DNA of 64,000 nt from Alistipes sp. (lineage in GTDB: Bacteria; Bacteroidota; Bacteroidia; Bacteroidales; Rikenellaceae): positions 38,297-102,296 of the forward strand of contig JAFSDP010000004.1 of NCBI GenBank assembly GCA_017436185.1, in the 5' to 3' direction. The stretch's first letter is position 1. Every line of letters begins with the position of its first letter. The notes under the pieces were generated by a model. It worked only from the letters and a program-made list of their open reading frames with translations. It did no database searches and was not told the origin of the DNA. Position numbers and translations under genes: made by a program. Shown here piece by piece: positions 16,679 through 25,346 of the stretch.

Positions 16679-18067
16679 ATGAAAAGCTATAAGAACTACT
16701 ATTTTCTGGGTATCGGCGGCATCGGTATGAGTGCCTTGGCCCGCTACTTTCTGCACGAAGGGGCAGCCGTAGCAGGCTATGACCGCACCGAAACCCGCCT
16801 GACCCGTGAGTTGGAGGCCGAAGGGGCGGTGATTCACTACGACGAGTCGGTCGAGGCCATCCCCTCAATGTTCCGTGACCCTGCCACCACGCTGGTGGTC
16901 TATACCCCTGCCGTGCCGACCGACCACGCCGAGTACCAATACTTTATCTCGAACGGGTTTCAGTTGGAGAAGCGGTCGCAGATGCTTGGTTACCTCTCGG
17001 AGGGCAAGCGGGTGATGGCCGTAGCGGGTACGCACGGCAAGACGACCACCTCGACGCTGGTGGCCTGGCTCAACCGCAAGCTGACCGATGGCGGCTCGGC
17101 CTTTCTGGGGGGTATCTCGAAGAATTTCGGGGGCAACCTGGTCTTGGGTGAGGGTGATCGCTTGGCCGTCGAGGCCGATGAGTTCGACCGTTCGTTCCTG
17201 CGTCTTCAGCCCCACGTGGCCGTCATCACCTCGTGCGATGCCGACCACCTCGACATCTACGGCACCCACGAAGCGGTAAAAGAGGCTTTTTCGCAATTCG
17301 TGTGCAAGATTTTGGACGGTGGCGCCCTCATTATTAAAGAGGGGGTGGAGATTGCCCTCGACAACAAGGCGATCGACTACTACCGTTACAGCTACGATAA
17401 GCCGTGCGACTTCTACGCCCGCAACATCCGTTTGATCGAAGGGGGGCACTACCTCTTCGATTTGGTGCTGCCCGATGGTGAGATGAAGGACCTGACGCTC
17501 GGCATCCCCGGATGGGTCAATATCGAAAATGCCGTAGCGGCAGTGGCGATGACTTGGGTGGCGGCTCGTCAGGAGGGTGTTTCGTTCCAGTGGGAGCGTC
17601 TGGCCGAGGCGTTGGCCTCGTTCTCGGGCGTGAAACGTCGTTTCGAGTTCTACCTGAACAGCCCCCAGCAGGTCTATATGGACGACTATGCCCACCACCC
17701 CCGTGAGTTGGCAGCAGCCCTCACGTCGGTGTGTCGGATGTTTCCCGGGCGACGGGTGACGGCGGTCTTTCAGCCCCACCTATACACCCGCACACGGGAC
17801 TTCTACACCGAGTTTGCCGAGGCGTTGTCCGAGGCCGATGAGGTGATTCTGTTACCGATTTATCCCGCCCGAGAACTTCCCATCGAGGGGGTTACCTCCG
17901 AGCTGATTGCCGAGCGGGTGACCAAGCCCTGCCGCATTGTCGAGCGGGACGAGTTGGTCGCTACGTTGAGCCATGAGCCGACGGATGTAGTGGTTACCTT
18001 CGGTGCAGGCAACATCGACGTATGTTGTGAGCCGCTGGCCGAGGCCCTGAAAAACAAAACGAAGTAA
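16679..18067 (+). CDS. murC: UDP-N-acetylmuramate--L-alanine ligase
   Basis: The protein has 462 residues from ATG 16679 (MKSYKNYYFLGIGGIGMSAL). A TTG at 16667 would add four residues and overlap murG. The N-terminal Rossmann GIGGIGMSALA binds UDP; GTHGKTTT is the ATP P-loop; NIENAVAA and DDYAHHP follow. It adds L-Ala, the first residue of the peptide stem. It lies within the murG-murC-ftsQ-ftsA-ftsZ run. Confidence 0.97.
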   Translation: MKSYKNYYFLGIGGIGMSALARYFLHEGAAVAGYDRTETRLTRELEAEGAVIHYDESVEAIPSMFRDPATTLVVYTPAVPTDHAEYQYFISNGFQLEKRSQMLGYLSEGKRVMAVAGTHGKTTTSTLVAWLNRKLTDGGSAFLGGISKNFGGNLVLGEGDRLAVEADEFDRSFLRLQPHVAVITSCDADHLDIYGTHEAVKEAFSQFVCKILDGGALIIKEGVEIALDNKAIDYYRYSYDKPCDFYARNIRLIEGGHYLFDLVLPDGEMKDLTLGIPGWVNIENAVAAVAMTWVAARQEGVSFQWERLAEALASFSGVKRRFEFYLNSPQQVYMDDYAHHPRELAAALTSVCRMFPGRRVTAVFQPHLYTRTRDFYTEFAEALSEADEVILLPIYPARELPIEGVTSELIAERVTKPCRIVERDELVATLSHEPTDVVVTFGAGNIDVCCEPLAEALKNKTK

Positions 18068-18085
18068 CCAAAAAAGCGAGGAGCG

Positions 18086-19183
18086 ATGCAACGAGTTTTG
18101 CGCATAGTGTTGGTGGTATTGCTGTGGGTGCTGGTGGCCTTTTATGTGGTCTATGCTACCCGTCTGGCCCGTCATAAGCGTGCGGAGCGTCGCTTGACCT
18201 CGATAGAGATTGTGCTGGCCGACAGCACAGCCGACGGATCACTCTTAACGGCCCAACGTGTCGAGGGGTGGTTGCGACGGAGCAACATCCGCTTGGATGG
18301 TCGCCAAATCGACAGCATCGACTTGGCCGCCATCGAACGCTTGGTGGCCCGCAACGGCTTTGTGGAGCGGGTTGAGGCGGGTGTGACGAGTGACGGACGA
18401 CTGCGCATCACCCTCTCGCAACACCAGCCCATTGTGCGTCTGCTGTGTGGCGGAATGAATGGCTACTCGACCTCCGAAGGCTACCTGTTTGCCACTCCGC
18501 CTCGCTCGGCCCTCTATGTGCCGGTGGTGACGGGCACCTACTCGCCCCCCGTGCCTCGCACGTATGAGGGGTTGGTGCGGGATCATATCGACCGCCAAAA
18601 AGCGCGAATCGACTCGCTCATCGCCCGGGTGGAGGTAGAAAAGTATCCCTTCTTGAAGGCAGAGATTGCCAACGATAAGAAGATTGACTCGGTGCGGGCG
18701 GTGCGCATCAAACGCCGTTGGTGGGCCGGAGAGACGAAGGAGATCTTCGAAAAAAAGGTCGAAGAGACCCGTGCCAAGAAGGCTGCCGCACGTCGCTACT
18801 TCGACTATCGGGGGCGCTTGATACAGGCTGATTTGGATCGGTTGGCCGAGCGACAGGAGGAATATCGCCGCCAACAAAAAAAGTTGGAAAAAAACTACGA
18901 AGATTTCACGAAACTCCTTACCTTTGTAGAAGAACTTGAGGAGCTTGACTTCTGGCGCTCGGAAGTGGTTGAAATCGAGGCGAAAACGGCCCATAGCGGC
19001 GAGTTGGAACTTACGCTCATTCCCCGCAGCGGCCGCTTCGAAATCCGTTTCGGAAGGCTGGAACAAACGGCCGAGAAGTTTTCGCGATTGGAGCACTTTT
19101 ATCGCGAGGGGCTTACGAAGTTGGGATGGGAGCGTTATCGGGTGGTCGATGTGCGCTACTCGGATCGGGTGGTCTGCCAATAG
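18086..19183 (+). CDS. ftsQ: Cell division protein FtsQ-like with long charged insertion
   Basis: The protein has 365 residues, well above what I expect for Bacteroidetes FtsQ (around 240-250). A short cytoplasmic start and one transmembrane segment (about 5-24) lead to a POTRA-like domain (about 38-110, ending in RLRITLSQHQP). The beta domain begins at 111-159 and resumes at about 276-363 (SGELELTLIPRSGRFEIRFG). In between, residues about 160-275 are highly charged and helical, rich in K, R and E, likely a coiled coil. FtsQ links early and late division proteins in the periplasm. Position between murC and ftsA supports the call. Confidence 0.86.
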   Translation: MQRVLRIVLVVLLWVLVAFYVVYATRLARHKRAERRLTSIEIVLADSTADGSLLTAQRVEGWLRRSNIRLDGRQIDSIDLAAIERLVARNGFVERVEAGVTSDGRLRITLSQHQPIVRLLCGGMNGYSTSEGYLFATPPRSALYVPVVTGTYSPPVPRTYEGLVRDHIDRQKARIDSLIARVEVEKYPFLKAEIANDKKIDSVRAVRIKRRWWAGETKEIFEKKVEETRAKKAAARRYFDYRGRLIQADLDRLAERQEEYRRQQKKLEKNYEDFTKLLTFVEELEELDFWRSEVVEIEAKTAHSGELELTLIPRSGRFEIRFGRLEQTAEKFSRLEHFYREGLTKLGWERYRVVDVRYSDRVVCQ

Positions 19184-19261
19184 CGGCCCGAGGAGAGGGG
19201 GAGGAAGAGAGAAATTGCCCCACTCTGTTGAAAACGAAGAAAAATAAAAACACACAATACC

Positions 19262-20824
19262 GTGGAGAAGAAGAATTACATTGTTGCTGTCGATTTGGGT
19301 TCGCACGCTGTCGTGGTGGCCGTAGCCGCCAAGCAGGAGGATGGGAACCTGGAGATTGTGTCGCTCGTGTCGAAGCCCATCAAGGGTGTCACCATCGGGC
19401 GCATCGGAAACATCGAGTTGGTCAGCCAGGCCCTCGGTGAGGCGATCGATGAGGCCGGCCAGCAGGCCGGTATCCGCATCGTCGAGGCCTATGCCGGTAT
19501 TTCGGGCGAGTTTGTGCGTTGCGCACGCCACACCGACTTTGTCTATGTGTCGGACTACCAGAATGGCGTGGTGCAGAGTGACGTACACAGCCTCTTTGCC
19601 CGTATGAATAACCTGCAAGCCCCCGAGGATGAGCAGATTATGGAGCGCATTCCCCAGCGGTATATGATCGACGACCAGCACGAGGTGGCCGACCCCGTGG
19701 GTGAGTTTGGTCAGAAACTTTCGGCCACCTTCAACTTCATCCTCTGCCAGAAGACCCCCATTCAGCGTCTGGATATGGCCCTGAAGCGTGTCGGCGTAAA
19801 GAAGCTGGGTGTGATTCCCAACACGCTGGCTACGGCCCTGGCAGTCCTCTCGGCCGACGAGAAGGAGGATGGCGTGGCTGTTGTAAATCTGGGTGCCGAT
19901 GTGACGGATGTGACCATCTGCCACCGTGGCATCGTGCGCTACATCGGGTCGATTCCCATCGGCTCATCGGCCATCGACCGCGACATTCGCTCGATGGGCG
20001 TGCAGGAGCGTTTCATCACCCAGCTCAAGCACCGCTACGGCTCGGCGGTAGCGGCCAATGTCCCCGAGGAGAAGGTGATCCGTGTGCAGGGTATGCCGCC
20101 CCGCCGTGAGGCTCGTGACATCCTGCTGCGCAACCTGGCCACCGTCATCGAGGCCCGTGCCCAGGATATTGTCGATTTGGTGCGTGACGAGTTGCGCTAC
20201 TCGGGCTATGCCGATAACCTCGGCTACGGCCTGGTGCTGACGGGTGGCTCGGCCAACCTGACCGACATCGACGAACTGTTCCGCCGCTCGCTCAATATGG
20301 AGGTGCGTGTCGCCGTGCCCGATATTTCGCTCACCGAGGAGTCGTGTGCCAAGGTCAATGATCCGCAGTATGCTACGGTGGTGGGTCTGCTGATGCAGGG
20401 CGCCGAGCGCAGCGTCAATGGCGTAGGTTATGCCGAACTACCTCCCGAGAAGCGTGTCGCAGAGCCGGTGCAACCCGCAAAGCCGACGCAGCCGACCCCT
20501 CCGACCCCGCCTCGTCGTGAGCCGGTGCAGCCCGCCAAGCCCGAGAAGCCTGTCGTTGAGCCGCCGAAGCCTGCCGAAGAGCCCGTGAAGCCGCAGGGTG
20601 GAACGACCAAGGAGTATGTGGCCCCCGTGGTGCCCATCTCGGAGCAGACCCAGCCGGAGGTGCAGCCCGTACAACCTGTACAGCCTGCCGTGTTGCCCGA
20701 CGAGGATGGCGGTGACGACATCGACGACGGATGGGACGACGAGCCGAAGAAGGAGCCGTGGTGGAAGCGTGCATTGCGTCAGGCCACCAAGGCCTTCGAG
20801 TCGCCCGAGGACGATGTGATTTAA
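19262..20824 (+). CDS. ftsA: Cell division protein FtsA
   Basis: The protein has 520 residues, starting at a GTG at 19262 (reads MEKKNYIVAVDLGSHAV). It has the actin-like fold with phosphate-1 motif VAVDLGSH, phosphate-2 VVNLGADVTDVTI and adenosine motif LVLTGGSANLTDI. The C-terminus is extended by a linker of about 100 residues rich in proline with repeated PVQPAKP units, then an amphipathic EPWWKRALRQATKAF helix that should tether it to the membrane. It anchors FtsZ. There are 78 bases between ftsQ and ftsA, the widest gap in this run. Confidence 0.95.
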   Translation: MEKKNYIVAVDLGSHAVVVAVAAKQEDGNLEIVSLVSKPIKGVTIGRIGNIELVSQALGEAIDEAGQQAGIRIVEAYAGISGEFVRCARHTDFVYVSDYQNGVVQSDVHSLFARMNNLQAPEDEQIMERIPQRYMIDDQHEVADPVGEFGQKLSATFNFILCQKTPIQRLDMALKRVGVKKLGVIPNTLATALAVLSADEKEDGVAVVNLGADVTDVTICHRGIVRYIGSIPIGSSAIDRDIRSMGVQERFITQLKHRYGSAVAANVPEEKVIRVQGMPPRREARDILLRNLATVIEARAQDIVDLVRDELRYSGYADNLGYGLVLTGGSANLTDIDELFRRSLNMEVRVAVPDISLTEESCAKVNDPQYATVVGLLMQGAERSVNGVGYAELPPEKRVAEPVQPAKPTQPTPPTPPRREPVQPAKPEKPVVEPPKPAEEPVKPQGGTTKEYVAPVVPISEQTQPEVQPVQPVQPAVLPDEDGGDDIDDGWDDEPKKEPWWKRALRQATKAFESPEDDVI

Positions 20825-20860
20825 TTTAGTGCGGATAAAAAAGAAAACAGATAGAGCCTT

Positions 20861-22210
20861 ATGTCGAATATAATGGAAGAGGTAAGAAGCGAGCGCCAGA
20901 AGGGTGCTTTGATTGCGGTAATGGGTGTCGGCGGTGCCGGCGGCAATGCCGTAAACCGAATGTATAAGGAGGGTATCGAGGGGGTGACCTTTATGGTCTG
21001 CAATACCGATAGCCAGGCCTTGCACAACAGCCGCATCGAGTGCAAAATCCAGCTCGGTCGCGACGGTCTGGGTGCAGGTAACGACCCCGAGCGTGGTGCC
21101 GCCCTGGCCCGTGAGACGCTCGACGACATCCGCCAGGCGTTGCAGGAGTCTGGTGCCCGTATGCTCTTCATCACGGCAGGTATGGGTGGTGGTACGGGTA
21201 CGGGTGCTTCGCCCGTGATTGCCCAGTTGGCCCAGGAGATGGGGCTGCTGACGGTGGCCATCGTCACCTCGCCGCTCGCCTTGGAGGGTGCCAACCGCTA
21301 CAAGCAGGCACAGCTCGGTATCGAGCGTCTGCGTCAGTATGTCGATTCGCTGCTTATTATCAACAACGAGAATATCCACGAGTTGTATGGTCACCTCTCG
21401 CTCAAGCAGGCCTTCGGTAAGGCCGACGAGGTGCTGTCGCTCGCCACGAAGGGTATTGCCGAGATTATCACCGTCGAGAGCGATTTGGTGAATGTCGATT
21501 TTGCCGATGTGGAGAAGGTGATGCGCAACAGCGGCCGTGCCCATATGGCGGTTGCCTCGGCAACGGGTGAGAACCGTGCCGTCGAGGCCGCTTCGGCGAC
21601 GCTCGACTCGCCTCTTTTGGACCACAACCAGATTAAGGGTGCAAAGAACATCCTGCTGAACATTTCGGTTTCGGGCGAGGAGGAGCTGATCTACAACGAG
21701 GTGCTGGCGGTGCTGAACTTCGTGCAGACCCACGCCAGCGTGCGTGACGAGAACGGCGTGGTGCAGACGGCCAACATCATCTGGGGTAACAGCGTTAAGC
21801 CGCAGCTGGGCGACGCCATCGAGGTGGTGCTGGTGGCTACGGGCTTTGCCGGAGAGCAGGTCGATGTGAACGATGCGATGACCCGCATCCTGCGTGAGCC
21901 GGACATCATCCCCATCGAGACCCAGCCCAAGAAGAGCGAGCCACAGTCGGTATTGGAGCCGTTGAAGCCCGTGCAGCCCGCAACGCCTGCCCAGAACGAG
22001 GCCCCTGTGGTGTTGGGTACCCCTCCCAACCGCTATGGCAGCCGCATCAATAAGCTGCTTGAGACCCCCTCGTATGTGACCCGCAATGCCCAGTTCATTG
22101 TGCAGACCACCAAGAGCCGCAAGGAGGTGGTACACGACGAGAGTCTGGAGGGTCCGCAGTCGAGCGATACCGTAGCCAACGGTGCTTTGAACTTTGGCGA
22201 CGACGATTAG
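20861..22210 (+). CDS. ftsZ: Cell division protein FtsZ
   Basis: The protein has 449 residues. The tubulin signature GGGTGTGASP is in place, with VMGVGGAGGNAV at the nucleotide site, NTDSQAL, and the synergy loop NVDFADVEKVM. The globular domain ends near 330 (VVLVATGFAG). A disordered linker with PVQPATPAQ then leads to a basic C-terminal stretch. FtsZ forms the Z ring. It follows ftsA by 36 bases. Confidence 0.97.
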   Translation: MSNIMEEVRSERQKGALIAVMGVGGAGGNAVNRMYKEGIEGVTFMVCNTDSQALHNSRIECKIQLGRDGLGAGNDPERGAALARETLDDIRQALQESGARMLFITAGMGGGTGTGASPVIAQLAQEMGLLTVAIVTSPLALEGANRYKQAQLGIERLRQYVDSLLIINNENIHELYGHLSLKQAFGKADEVLSLATKGIAEIITVESDLVNVDFADVEKVMRNSGRAHMAVASATGENRAVEAASATLDSPLLDHNQIKGAKNILLNISVSGEEELIYNEVLAVLNFVQTHASVRDENGVVQTANIIWGNSVKPQLGDAIEVVLVATGFAGEQVDVNDAMTRILREPDIIPIETQPKKSEPQSVLEPLKPVQPATPAQNEAPVVLGTPPNRYGSRINKLLETPSYVTRNAQFIVQTTKSRKEVVHDESLEGPQSSDTVANGALNFGDDD

Positions 22211-22242
22211 TGAAAAGTGAAGTTTAACGAAACAGGAATTGC

Positions 22243-23529
22243 GTGGAGCAGGTAGCTACAGAGGCGTGGATGGTCTTTAACGGTTTTTCGTTGCAGGTGG
22301 TCTGGATGTGTATCCTGACCCTGGGATTGTTGTGTGTGTCGGCATTGGCCTCGGGCTCCGAGACCTCGTTCTTCTCGCTCACCCACAAGGATATACAGCA
22401 ACTTAAGCAGGCTAACGACAGCGCTTCGGCCACCATCCTGCGTCTGTTGGGCGATGTGGATCGACTGTTGGCGACCATCTTGGTGGTCAATAACCTGGTC
22501 AATATCTGCATCACCATCCTCACGGCCGCCATCATCGACTCGCTCTTCGAGTTCCACCGTTTCGACTTCCTCTTCAAGACCGTGCTGGTCACCTTCCTTC
22601 TGCTCTTGTTTGGTGAGGTCCTGCCGAAGGTCTTTGCACAGACCATCCCCCTGAAGTTTGCCCGTCTGGTGGCTCGCCCGTTGCTCATTATGCGCACGTT
22701 GGTCAGCCCCTTGGCGATGATTTTGGTGAAGACCGGCAACACCATCAGTGAGCGCACGGCTCACCGCAGCGAAATCTCGCTCGATGAGTTGGCCGATGCC
22801 GTCGATATGACCCAGACCGAAAGCCCCGAGGAGCACGTGATGTTGTCGGGTATCGTCAGCTTTGTGGGTACGGAGGCGCAGGCCATCATGAAGCCCCGAG
22901 TGGATATGACGGCTGTAGCCCTGACGGCCGACTACGAGACCCTGAAACGCATCATCATCGAGTCGGGTTTCTCGCGTATTCCCGTCTATGACGAGGATTT
23001 GGACAACATCAAGGGTACGCTCTACGTCAAGGACCTGATGCCCTACATCAAGCGTGGCAACGAGTTCGGCTGGCAGCAGTTTATCCGCAAGCCCTTCTAC
23101 ATTCCGCCCCATAAGAAGATTAACGACCTGTTGGAGGATTTCCAGACCAACAAGGTTCATATGGCCATCGTGGTGGATGAGTATGGCTCGACGCTCGGTC
23201 TGGTCTCGCTGGAGGATATCATCGAGGAGATTATCGGTGAGATTTCGGACGAGAGCGATGCCGACGAGAAGCACTACACCAAACTCGACGCCTCGACCTA
23301 TCTGTTCGAGGGTAAGACCCACATTGTCGATTTCGAGCGTATCCTGGACCTCGACGAAGAGACCTTTGCCGATGTGCAGGGCAATGCCGAGACGCTGGGC
23401 GGTCTGATGCTGGAGCTGAAGCGGGACTTCCCCCGCAAGGGCGATAGTTTTACCACCCACAACATCCGTTTCACGGTCAGCGAAATGGACAACCACCGCA
23501 TTGATAAAATCAAGGTGGAGATTCTATGA
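22243..23529 (+). CDS. gldE: GldE-type CNNM/CBS-domain transporter-associated protein
   Basis: The protein has 428 residues, starting at GTG 22243. A CNNM/DUF21 membrane domain with about four hydrophobic stretches (residues 15-165) has SGSETSFFSLTHKDI and GEVLPKVFAQ. A CBS pair follows (about 200-320, MKPRVDMTAV, FSRIPVYDEDLDNIKGTLYVKDLM, VVDEYGSTLGLVSLEDIIEEI). A CorC_HlyC domain closes the protein. The pattern matches the gliding-motility GldE group, which is retained in non-gliding Bacteroidales. The actual substrate (possibly Mg or Co) is unknown. The stop overlaps the next start as ATGA. Confidence 0.88.
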   Translation: MEQVATEAWMVFNGFSLQVVWMCILTLGLLCVSALASGSETSFFSLTHKDIQQLKQANDSASATILRLLGDVDRLLATILVVNNLVNICITILTAAIIDSLFEFHRFDFLFKTVLVTFLLLLFGEVLPKVFAQTIPLKFARLVARPLLIMRTLVSPLAMILVKTGNTISERTAHRSEISLDELADAVDMTQTESPEEHVMLSGIVSFVGTEAQAIMKPRVDMTAVALTADYETLKRIIIESGFSRIPVYDEDLDNIKGTLYVKDLMPYIKRGNEFGWQQFIRKPFYIPPHKKINDLLEDFQTNKVHMAIVVDEYGSTLGLVSLEDIIEEIIGEISDESDADEKHYTKLDASTYLFEGKTHIVDFERILDLDEETFADVQGNAETLGGLMLELKRDFPRKGDSFTTHNIRFTVSEMDNHRIDKIKVEIL

Positions 23530-24113
23530 CACCCCTTCCTCTTCCCCTTTTAGTTGTTGAGCGCATTATGCCCTCGGCACAGCTCCGTAGTTCGGTCACC
23601 GACGAGGAGTGGGCCGAGTCGGAGCGTTTTGGCTCCGAACAGCGTCGTGCGGAGTGGCTTACATGGCACGCCGTAGTGCATCGGGTCTTGGGGCGTGATG
23701 CAAAGGTGCGCTATAACGAGGTGGGGGCCCCCTATGTCGAGGAAAGTGAGATCTGTTTTTCGGTCAGCCACTCAAAATCCCTTCTTGCCGTACTCTTCAG
23801 CGAACGACGCTGCGGGGTCGATATGGAGCGTCTGGACCGTCGCTTCGACCGCATTTCGAGTAAATACCTCACTCCCGAAGAGCAACGTTTGGGCTGCGAT
23901 GCCCGTTTTATGGCTGCCGCCTGGAGTGCCAAGGAGGCGTTGTATAAGTATGTCGGCGAGAAGGGGTTGTCGCTCTTGGAACAGATACGCATTGTGGCCT
24001 ACGAGGCGGGCCACTCCATCACGGCACAAATAAAAGATGGAGAGCCATTACAGCTCTCCATCCGTGAATACAGTCTCGACGACGGCATCTATCAAGCCGT
24101 CACCATCGACTAA
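23526..24113 (+). CDS. 4'-phosphopantetheinyl transferase superfamily protein
   Basis: The protein has 195 residues. FSVSHSKSLLAVLF, GVDMERLD and AAWSAKEALYKYVGE are the Sfp/AcpS-type motifs; the Asp and Glu in GVDME and the Glu in WSAKEA bind magnesium. It transfers phosphopantetheine from CoA to carrier proteins. It overlaps gldE by 4 bases, so the two are translationally coupled. Its stop overlaps that of the opposite-strand C1 peptidase (24110-24113). Confidence 0.92.
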   Translation: MTPLPLPLLVVERIMPSAQLRSSVTDEEWAESERFGSEQRRAEWLTWHAVVHRVLGRDAKVRYNEVGAPYVEESEICFSVSHSKSLLAVLFSERRCGVDMERLDRRFDRISSKYLTPEEQRLGCDARFMAAAWSAKEALYKYVGEKGLSLLEQIRIVAYEAGHSITAQIKDGEPLQLSIREYSLDDGIYQAVTID

Positions 24114-25315
24114 AGCCCCAACTTCTTGGCAATGTCCTTCGGCAGGGCCTTCTTATTGACCATCAGGTCGGTCGTCTTGTAGGCCACAAAGCTCTTCGAG
24201 AAGTACCAGAAACCATCGTAAGGTTTCACCGTATCCCACGAATTCTGCACCTTGTAGTAAGCCGTACCGTTCTGATCGACGGCCGTACCCATAATTACCA
24301 TACCGTGGTCATCGGTGGTCTCCCAATTATCGAAGGCCTCCTGACGCAGCTCCTGCGTAATCTCACGCTCCTTGCCCGGCTTGTCGAACGAGTAGAGAGC
24401 CGCCTCACGCTCACGGGCCGTCATAGCACCCCAACGCTCGGCCTCGGTACCGCTCATCGACTTGGGATCCATCTCGGGAACCACACCGATGGCCTTCGTG
24501 CGGCTGAAGCCCTTCTCGCTTACATCCGTACCCCAAGCCAGCGAGTAGCCCTGCTCCAAGGCGTGATCTACGACACGCATCATCTCCTCCAAGGGGAGGT
24601 TATAGACCTCACCGCCCATCCAGTTGTCGGGAACCTCCAGTACGAACGTTTCGTAGAAGGGGTGGTGGGTGAACGACGAGATGTCGATGTAGTTGTCCAT
24701 ATCGATGGGCAGCGATGCGGCATACGAAGCGGGGGTGTACTCCTTGCCCTCCCAGGTGAAGGTCTCGGGCAGCGGGCCGAAGTACTCATCCAAAATGGCG
24801 TTGAAGCCACGCTTCCAAGCGGTCGAGAGGGCACGACGCGACGACTCACCGGCACGGATTACGGCATCCAAATAGGCCTTCATCACGGCCGTAAGCTCGT
24901 GGAAGTCGGGCAGGTCGGTGCCGTAGTTCAACCCCTTATAGACCTCGAAGGGAACGATGCCGTGCTTCTTGATGACATCCGTTACGTCGTGGGCAGCACC
25001 ACCCTCGGCGAAGTTCAGCGAGCCGTGCATACGCACATAACGCTCGGCCTTGTCGAGGTACGAGAGGCGTACGACATACATCTCCGAGAGGTGTACGGCC
25101 TTGCCGCCCTCCTTGATAATCTCGTTCTCGAGGAACGAGAGGGTCGAGTAGCACCAACACGTGCCGCTACGGTTCTGATTCTTGACGGGCGTCGTCTCCA
25201 GCACCTTCACATCGGTGAACTGGTAGCCCTTCTTCTCCTCGGCCTTCTCGGCCTCTTGTGCAACAGCTGCCATCGTGCAACCGATTGCCAAAATGAGGGT
25301 TAAAAATTTCTTCAT
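24110..25315 (-). CDS. Exported C1-family (aminopeptidase C / bleomycin hydrolase-like) cysteine peptidase
   Basis: The protein has 401 residues. A signal peptide (MKKFLTLILAIGCTMAAVAQ) is unusual for intracellular bleomycin hydrolases and points to a periplasmic or secreted enzyme. The papain-fold triad is visible: Cys in NRSGTCWCYSTLSF, His in DDHGMVIMG, Asn in VQNSWD. SFTHHPFYETFVLEVPDNW is a family C1B feature. It would act as a peptidase on peptides outside the cytoplasm. It is convergent with the PPTase gene and follows topA on the minus strand. Confidence 0.9.
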   Translation of the reverse strand: MKKFLTLILAIGCTMAAVAQEAEKAEEKKGYQFTDVKVLETTPVKNQNRSGTCWCYSTLSFLENEIIKEGGKAVHLSEMYVVRLSYLDKAERYVRMHGSLNFAEGGAAHDVTDVIKKHGIVPFEVYKGLNYGTDLPDFHELTAVMKAYLDAVIRAGESSRRALSTAWKRGFNAILDEYFGPLPETFTWEGKEYTPASYAASLPIDMDNYIDISSFTHHPFYETFVLEVPDNWMGGEVYNLPLEEMMRVVDHALEQGYSLAWGTDVSEKGFSRTKAIGVVPEMDPKSMSGTEAERWGAMTAREREAALYSFDKPGKEREITQELRQEAFDNWETTDDHGMVIMGTAVDQNGTAYYKVQNSWDTVKPYDGFWYFSKSFVAYKTTDLMVNKKALPKDIAKKLGL

Positions 25316-25346
25316 TGCGGTATAAATTTTAAGGTTTGTTCTTGGT

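Noticed and set aside
24110..24113. Overlapping stop codons of the PPTase and C1 peptidase genes
   Set aside because: The four-base CTAA overlap between convergent genes is striking but common in compact genomes and needs no special explanation.
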